From: Kitasatospora sp. NBC_01287
GTDB taxonomy: Bacteria; Actinomycetota; Actinomycetes; Streptomycetales; Streptomycetaceae
DNA length: 64,000 nt
Assembly (NCBI RefSeq): GCF_026340565.1
Contig: NZ_JAPEPB010000001.1
Span: 8,406,001 to 8,470,000 of the forward strand
Direction of reading: 5' to 3'
Shown here: positions 60,880 through 64,000 of the stretch, in pieces
Layout of the letters: every line of letters begins with the position of its first letter
Position numbering within the stretch: position 1 is the first letter of the stretch
Translations under genes and position numbers: made by a program
The notes under the pieces: generated by a model
Told to the model about the DNA's origin: nothing
Databases searched by the model: none
Seen by the model: the letters and a program-made list of their open reading frames with translations, nothing else

Positions 60880-61215
60880 TCAGCCGTCAGGGGCCCCGAA
60901 AGAGAAAACACCGGCGAACGCCGGCTCCGCCTGCAAGGTGGCTCGTATCCCAGGGTTGATATCGCGTCGGCCTGTACCGGCCTCGTGACGCGGGCCGGCG
61001 GCGGGAGACTGCTGCTGCTCGTCGCGCGCCGCGAGCGTGCGGGCCTGCATCACGCCCTGGTAGGCGGCCAGCCGCCACACCAACCGGAAATACCGCGGAC
61101 CGTCGAGTGCGGTCGGGTCGTCGATGCGGTGGAACACGGACAGGTCGGACTCAATGTCGTCCAAGTAGTCCAGAATCCACGCCAGTTGGGCGACCCGCTC
61201 GGTCAGGCTTTTGGG
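60880..61215 (-). CDS. tail assembly chaperone, frameshifted T part
   Basis: This frame has no good start of its own. It is open from the slippery site CCCAAAA (61215-61209) and reads SLTERVAQLAWILDYLDDIE, SDLSVFHRIDD, RYFRLVWRLAAYQGVMQARTL to TGA 60880. It should be made as an extension of the upstream gene by a -1 shift, giving a fusion of about 240 residues, as for the lambda G/GT pair. Such fusions bind the tape measure during tail assembly. The tape measure gene follows after 19 bp. Confidence 0.8.
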   Translation of the reverse strand, partial: PKSLTERVAQLAWILDYLDDIESDLSVFHRIDDPTALDGPRYFRLVWRLAAYQGVMQARTLAARDEQQQSPAAGPRHEAGTGRRDINPGIRATLQAEPAFAGVFSFGAPDG

Positions 61216-61601
61216 AGTTCCAGGGCGCCCACAGTCAACCTTGAGGCGATCTCGCAGATCCCCTGGAACTGCTCCTGCGTCAGGTCGTCGTAGTCCATCA
61301 GCGCCTGGTAGCCCTCGGCGCCGAGGAGCTTCTCCAGCAGGTAGTCCATGGCCTGCGCCTCGCCGATAGTCCGCGACAAATGCAGGTACTTGAGGCCGAC
61401 GTTGACACCGGGCTTGAGCGTGACCGAGTACTCGCGGTCATCGATGTAGAACAGCGGCACACGCTCCGCCGGCGCTGTGCTGCTCGTCAGGCGCGGCGGC
61501 TCGAAGGCGACCGCCCCGCCGGCCGCGGGGGTGGGTGTCGGATCCGGCGCGGTGCGGCTGGGGCGCTTCGCGGGGGCCTTTGCTCTCACGGTTGCTGCCA
61601 T
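61203..61601 (-). CDS. tail assembly chaperone, G part
   Basis: A 132-residue protein from ATG 61601. A basic, Pro/Ala-rich start is followed by PLFYIDDREYSVTLKPGVNV and helical segments (AMDYLLEKLLGAEGYQALMD, LTQEQFQGICEIASRL). The pattern and position between major tail and tape measure genes are those of siphovirus tail chaperones. The slippery heptamer lies three codons before the stop. Confidence 0.85.
   Translation of the reverse strand: MAATVRAKAPAKRPSRTAPDPTPTPAAGGAVAFEPPRLTSSTAPAERVPLFYIDDREYSVTLKPGVNVGLKYLHLSRTIGEAQAMDYLLEKLLGAEGYQALMDYDDLTQEQFQGICEIASRLTVGALELPKA
61209..61215 (-). promoter_or_regulatory. programmed -1 ribosomal frameshift site CCCAAAA
   Basis: In the zero frame the codons read CTC CCA AAA GCC TGA; CCCAAAA fits the X-XXY-YYZ rule. 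A slip moves translation into the frame that stays open to 60880. The first stop is 3 bases after the GCC codon, which favours the shift. Confidence 0.8.
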
Positions 61602-61668
61602 GTGAATCTCGCTTGAGGGTTGAGGGTGATTGGCTGGGTCCCGGCACGGGCTCACGTGCCGGGACGGG

Positions 61669-62253
61669 TCACGCCGTTTGGTCGACGATGTGGACCGGCG
61701 AAATGCTGCTGCTCACGAAATACGCCGTGAACGTACAGTCGAGGCTCTGTTGCGTCTTCTTGTCGTACGCCAGCGTGGCCTTGACCTGCGACAGCACCTT
61801 GCGGACGATGATGCGCCGCAGCGCCGGAGCGCTCGTCGACAGCGTCGGCGCCCACCCATCGATCATCAGCGCCGCGTACGTCGGCTGCGTTGACGACGAG
61901 CCCACAGGAATGTCCAGCGTGCTGTAGCCGGTGCCGCCACCCGTCGTACCGATGCTGTTGAGCGCGGTGTTGAGGTTGGCGAGAGTCATCTCCGACAGCT
62001 TCGCGGTCACGGTCATCTTCATGGCCGTCAGCCGGGAGCCGACCATCATGGTCAGCTGATCGACCTGGAGGTCCTGGTACGTGTTGTCGACCTCGAAGGT
62101 CACACCGCCGTCAGTGCCGCCCACATCCGTCCACGGCGCCGACGGCGGATTCGACGGGCCATTGGGGGTCACGGCGGAGTCGAGTGGCTCGGTGGCACCG
62201 AAAGGGGCGACGTAGAGCCTGGCCGGACCTAGTACCAAATTTGCCGCATTCAC
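61669..62253 (-). CDS. major tail (tube) protein
   Basis: About 194 residues. GTG 62253 is chosen; TTG 62259 and 62268 are in frame with a nearby AAGG and may be the true start. Typical segments are NLVLGPARLYVAPFGATEP, GGVTFEVDNTYQDLQVDQLT, VTAKLSEMTLANLNTALNSI and PALRRIIVRKVLSQVKATLA. They match tail tube proteins of actinobacterial siphophages. Position before the chaperone pair confirms the role. Confidence 0.88.
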   Translation of the reverse strand: MNAANLVLGPARLYVAPFGATEPLDSAVTPNGPSNPPSAPWTDVGGTDGGVTFEVDNTYQDLQVDQLTMMVGSRLTAMKMTVTAKLSEMTLANLNTALNSIGTTGGGTGYSTLDIPVGSSSTQPTYAALMIDGWAPTLSTSAPALRRIIVRKVLSQVKATLAYDKKTQQSLDCTFTAYFVSSSISPVHIVDQTA

Positions 62254-62310
62254 GGTCAAGGCGATCAATCCTTCTGGATCAGGCGCCGCAACTGGGCGCG
62301 GGCATGCGAA

Positions 62311-62331
62311 AGGCCCGCACGTGGCGGGCCC
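62311..62331. terminator. hairpin upstream of the major tail gene
   Basis: AGGCCCGC and GCGGGCC pair around ACGTG between the stop at 62353 and the major tail start. On the minus strand it is followed by TTTCGCATGCCC. This should separate connector from tail transcription, or give a boost point. Confidence 0.75.
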
Positions 62332-62352
62332 GGACGTGGTGCGCAGGGAGGG

Positions 62353-62715
62353 TCAGATGACGCCGATGTACTGCACGAGCGCGACGGTCACGTTGGCCGC
62401 CGTCCCGAAATTCACGGTCATCACACCGCCGAGGGTCTCGTCGCTCGGGAACGGGCCGATGACGTTCGTCGCTGACGCGGTCAGCGTCGGCGTGAGCGGG
62501 GCGACAGCCTGACCCTCGATCGTCGTGCCGATCGGAATCGAGCACGTCGACCCGCCGGAGGCGACAGCGATGACCAGGAACTCCCGGCCGGTGTTCGCCC
62601 ACGTCACACCGGTGTTTGAGCCGAGCGTTCCGGCTGCCATGAGCGTCGTGAGATTGAGAGGCGCGGAAGCGCCCGTCCTGGGGAGCTGGGTGGGGGAGAG
62701 ACTGAGCAGGCTCAT
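62353..62715 (-). CDS. prophage structural protein of unknown type
   Basis: A 120-residue protein from ATG 62715, overlapping the previous stop (ATGA). It is beta-rich and Thr/Ala/Gly-rich (FLVIAVASGGSTCSIPIGTT, LTPTLTASATNVIGPFPSDE, VMTVNFGTAANVTVALVQYI). Its location between the tail terminator-like gene and the major tail gene suggests a decoration or tail-related role. No family is recognised. Confidence 0.7.
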   Translation of the reverse strand: MSLLSLSPTQLPRTGASAPLNLTTLMAAGTLGSNTGVTWANTGREFLVIAVASGGSTCSIPIGTTIEGQAVAPLTPTLTASATNVIGPFPSDETLGGVMTVNFGTAANVTVALVQYIGVI

Positions 62716-62888
62716 GGCGTCATGTCCTTCTGCGCGCTCCCCCTCGGGGCCGGCGCAAGGTCGGGGTCGGTGGGTGCAGCGGCCGGTTCGACGAGGAGGC
62801 CCTGCGAGCGCAGCACCTGCACCTCGTCCAGTGGCACTTCAATCGGGCCGGGGAAAATCGTCGTCTGAACGGTGGCGTACTCGGCCAC
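62712..62888 (-). CDS. small prophage protein
   Basis: A 58-residue protein; GTG 62888 follows AGAGG by 8 bp. AEYATVQTTIFPGPIEVPLD and EVQVLRSQGLLVEPAA form a short pattern seen in head or tail accessory proteins (a FluMu/Ala-rich terminal end), but it is too short to assign. It overlaps the next gene by 4 bp. Confidence 0.65.
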   Translation of the reverse strand: MAEYATVQTTIFPGPIEVPLDEVQVLRSQGLLVEPAAAPTDPDLAPAPRGSAQKDMTP

Positions 62889-62899
62889 AGCGGGTCCTC

Positions 62900-63400
62900 T
62901 CACTCGAAGACATCGGTGGGTGCTACCCAGGACAGGACCAAGTCCCCCTGGTAGCAGGCGTAATCACCCTGGTCGTCATAAAGCCGCCGGAAAGCCGTGG
63001 CCAGGTAGGCGCCTTGCACCACGGCCTGCGGGTAGGTGACGCCCGCGGCGGACAGCGCCAGCGGACGCGGAATGCGGCGCCGGTCCCACGTCGCGTACCT
63101 GATCGCCGAAGCGAGCGCCGCGGCCTTGTGCCAGGGCGGTTTGTTGCTGCCTGGCACAGCAGCCCAACAGTCGACCTGCAGCACCGGCCGGTTGATGGGC
63201 AGCAGCGGGTCCGGGGTCCCCCCGATGACCGACACGGTGATGAAGCCGGTCGCGATCCACGGTGCGACCAGGCCCTGCGGATCAACATCCGGGGGCAGTT
63301 GGGTGCCGACCATGGTTGGTGTGAGGCCCGGGATCGAGCCGAGCCATGCGGCCGCGACGAGTTCATCGTTCGGCAGTAGCGGCAGGGAAGGAGTCGTCAC
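62900..63400 (-). CDS. tail terminator-like / minor head-tail protein
   Basis: A 166-residue protein from GTG 63400. Segments are PLLPNDELVAAAWLGSIPGL, GFITVSVIGGTPDPLLPINR, PVLQVDCWAAVPGSNKPPWH, AALASAIRYATWDRR and GDYACYQGDLVLSWVAP. The alternating strands and the Arg-Trp-Asp pattern recall tail terminator proteins that end tube growth and dock on the head. The gene order (connector, HK97 gp10-like, this, major tail) supports it. Confidence 0.75.
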   Translation of the reverse strand: MTTPSLPLLPNDELVAAAWLGSIPGLTPTMVGTQLPPDVDPQGLVAPWIATGFITVSVIGGTPDPLLPINRPVLQVDCWAAVPGSNKPPWHKAAALASAIRYATWDRRRIPRPLALSAAGVTYPQAVVQGAYLATAFRRLYDDQGDYACYQGDLVLSWVAPTDVFE

Positions 63401-63418
63401 AGGTCACCCCCTGCTGTG

Positions 63419-63799
63419 CTACTCGCCGCGCTCCTTGAAAAGCGCCGGACGTAGAAAGGGCTGGGGGCGTGTGCCCGGGTGGTCGACTTTTCCGACTGGA
63501 TGGCCAGCACCCGGCCAGAACAGCGCCCTACGGTCCCGGGGCAGGATGACGTGCGGCCGCGTACCCAGCTCCACGTACGCCGCGTACGTGCGACCGTCGT
63601 CACCGCCCGTCGCGGAGACGATCAAGTCGCCGTCCTCGAGGTGGTGCTCGATGCTCTCCTGCAGTGCCCCGGTGCGCTCCGGGCAGTACCGTTTGGCGTC
63701 GCTGACGATGTCCGGGCCGAGCCTGTCCGTGAGGAAAGCCTCCACCGCGGCGCTGACCTCGGCGTGCCACGAGTCGTCAATGTCGACGCGGTTCGTCAT
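63419..63799 (-). CDS. HK97 gp10-like head-tail connector protein
   Basis: A 126-residue protein; ATG 63799 follows GGGGGGCGCC. Family features are SWHAEVSAAVEAFLTDRLGP, SDAKRYCPERTGALQESIEH, AAYVELGTRPHVILPRDRRA and the C-terminal GTRPQPFLRPALFKERGE. HK97 gp10-like proteins join head completion and tail. It starts 9 bp after the next gene's stop. Confidence 0.9.
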   Translation of the reverse strand: MTNRVDIDDSWHAEVSAAVEAFLTDRLGPDIVSDAKRYCPERTGALQESIEHHLEDGDLIVSATGGDDGRTYAAYVELGTRPHVILPRDRRALFWPGAGHPVGKVDHPGTRPQPFLRPALFKERGE

Positions 63800-63807
63800 G
63801 GCGCCCC

Positions 63808-64000
63808 CTAGTCCGAGGTGACGTTGATACCTGAACGCATGCGCAGGGTGAGGACTTTCGGGGCCGGGTAGTAGCCGATGCCTGGCTGTTCCCGGATTCC
63901 CTCGATCATGTAGTAGTAGCCGGTGGACTCGTCCATCAGCGTGTCCGTGGTCTCGACGTCGACCCACGCCGGGACGATGCACTCGATGGCCCGGATGATC
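63808..64000 (-). CDS. head-tail connector protein, C-terminal part
   Basis: Partial: the frame is open to the window edge and ends at TAG 63808. About 63 codons are visible: IECIVPAWVDVETTDTLMDE, GYYYMIEGIREQPGIGYYPA, then KVLTLRMRSGINVTSD. This is the C-terminal pattern of small head-closure proteins. It is the rightmost gene in view. Confidence 0.75.
   Translation of the reverse strand, partial: IIRAIECIVPAWVDVETTDTLMDESTGYYYMIEGIREQPGIGYYPAPKVLTLRMRSGINVTSD

Larger units (their letters stand above)
42541..64000. mobile_element. siphovirus-type prophage (left part, continues beyond the window)
   Basis: From the break in the permease gene to the window end, gene content changes to phage functions: XRE regulators, lysin, tailspike, tail and tape-measure genes and head-tail connectors, nearly all on the minus strand in order. 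Codon third positions are less extreme in G/C than in the host. The inferred left attachment site is around 42,515-42,545. No integrase is in view; it, the capsid, portal and terminase genes, and the right attachment site should lie beyond 64,000. I cannot tell whether the phage is complete. Confidence 0.93.

Noticed and set aside
1-64000. tRNA, tmRNA or rRNA genes, including a tRNA at the attachment site
   Set aside because: I saw no cloverleaf or rRNA-like sequence; the attachment site is inside a protein gene.

Overview
The window is high-GC actinomycete DNA of the Streptomycetaceae type (Streptomyces, Kitasatospora or Streptacidiphilus; I cannot separate these from sequence alone). Reasons are the strong G/C bias at codon third positions, GTG and TTG starts, purine-rich ribosome binding sites, and streptomycete families such as a CGNR regulator beside an MFS exporter, a PAS-GAF-SpoIIE phosphatase, a DUF4259 protein and a family GH92 mannosidase.

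Bases 1 to about 42,540 are host chromosome. At 1-9,020 lies a sugar-use cluster: the end of a sugar-binding protein, a secreted GH92 mannosidase with a C-terminal propeller, a PP2C phosphatase and a secreted GH31 glycosidase. At 9,300-19,950 are a SHOCT membrane protein, a Tat-exported flavin amine oxidase, a serine recombinase-like protein without the usual catalytic serine, a divergent CGNR regulator/MFS pair with a clear inverted repeat between them, a metal-receptor protein, a GreA-like factor and an ABC-2/YhgE-type membrane protein. At 20,090-24,130 are a LigD-type polymerase divergent from a PHP-domain protein, then a membrane Ser/Thr kinase. At 24,570-30,080 are an enoyl-reductase-like protein, DUF1963 and DUF4259 proteins, a lipoprotein whose best start is ATC, a WD40 remnant and a maleylpyruvate-isomerase-like protein. 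At 30,100-42,050 are a TetR/Gfo-Idh-MocA pair with two operator-like palindromes, SRPBCC, HAD, reductase and hydrolase genes, an ArsR-like/MFS operon, HIT, 2Fe-2S, AHSA1 and GNAT proteins, a DUF4389 protein and a FadR-type regulator. Short tandem repeats (6 to 15 bp units) recur between and inside these genes.

From about 42,541 to the right edge is a siphovirus-type prophage. It interrupts an amino-acid permease gene. Its left arm carries regulators, a HAD phosphatase, and five CRISPR type I-E-like repeats of which the last three have 61/60-bp periodicity. Next come a helix-turn-helix/ribbon-helix-helix gene pair with a well-formed promoter, a lysis module (three membrane or coiled-coil proteins, a GH25-type lysin, a PLD-type protein and a cysteine-peptidase-like protein), and tail genes in reverse order: tailspike, minor tail proteins, distal tail protein, tape measure with a transglycosylase domain, tail chaperones joined by a -1 frameshift site, major tail protein and head-tail connectors. 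The integrase, capsid, portal and terminase genes are not in the window and should lie beyond 64,000.
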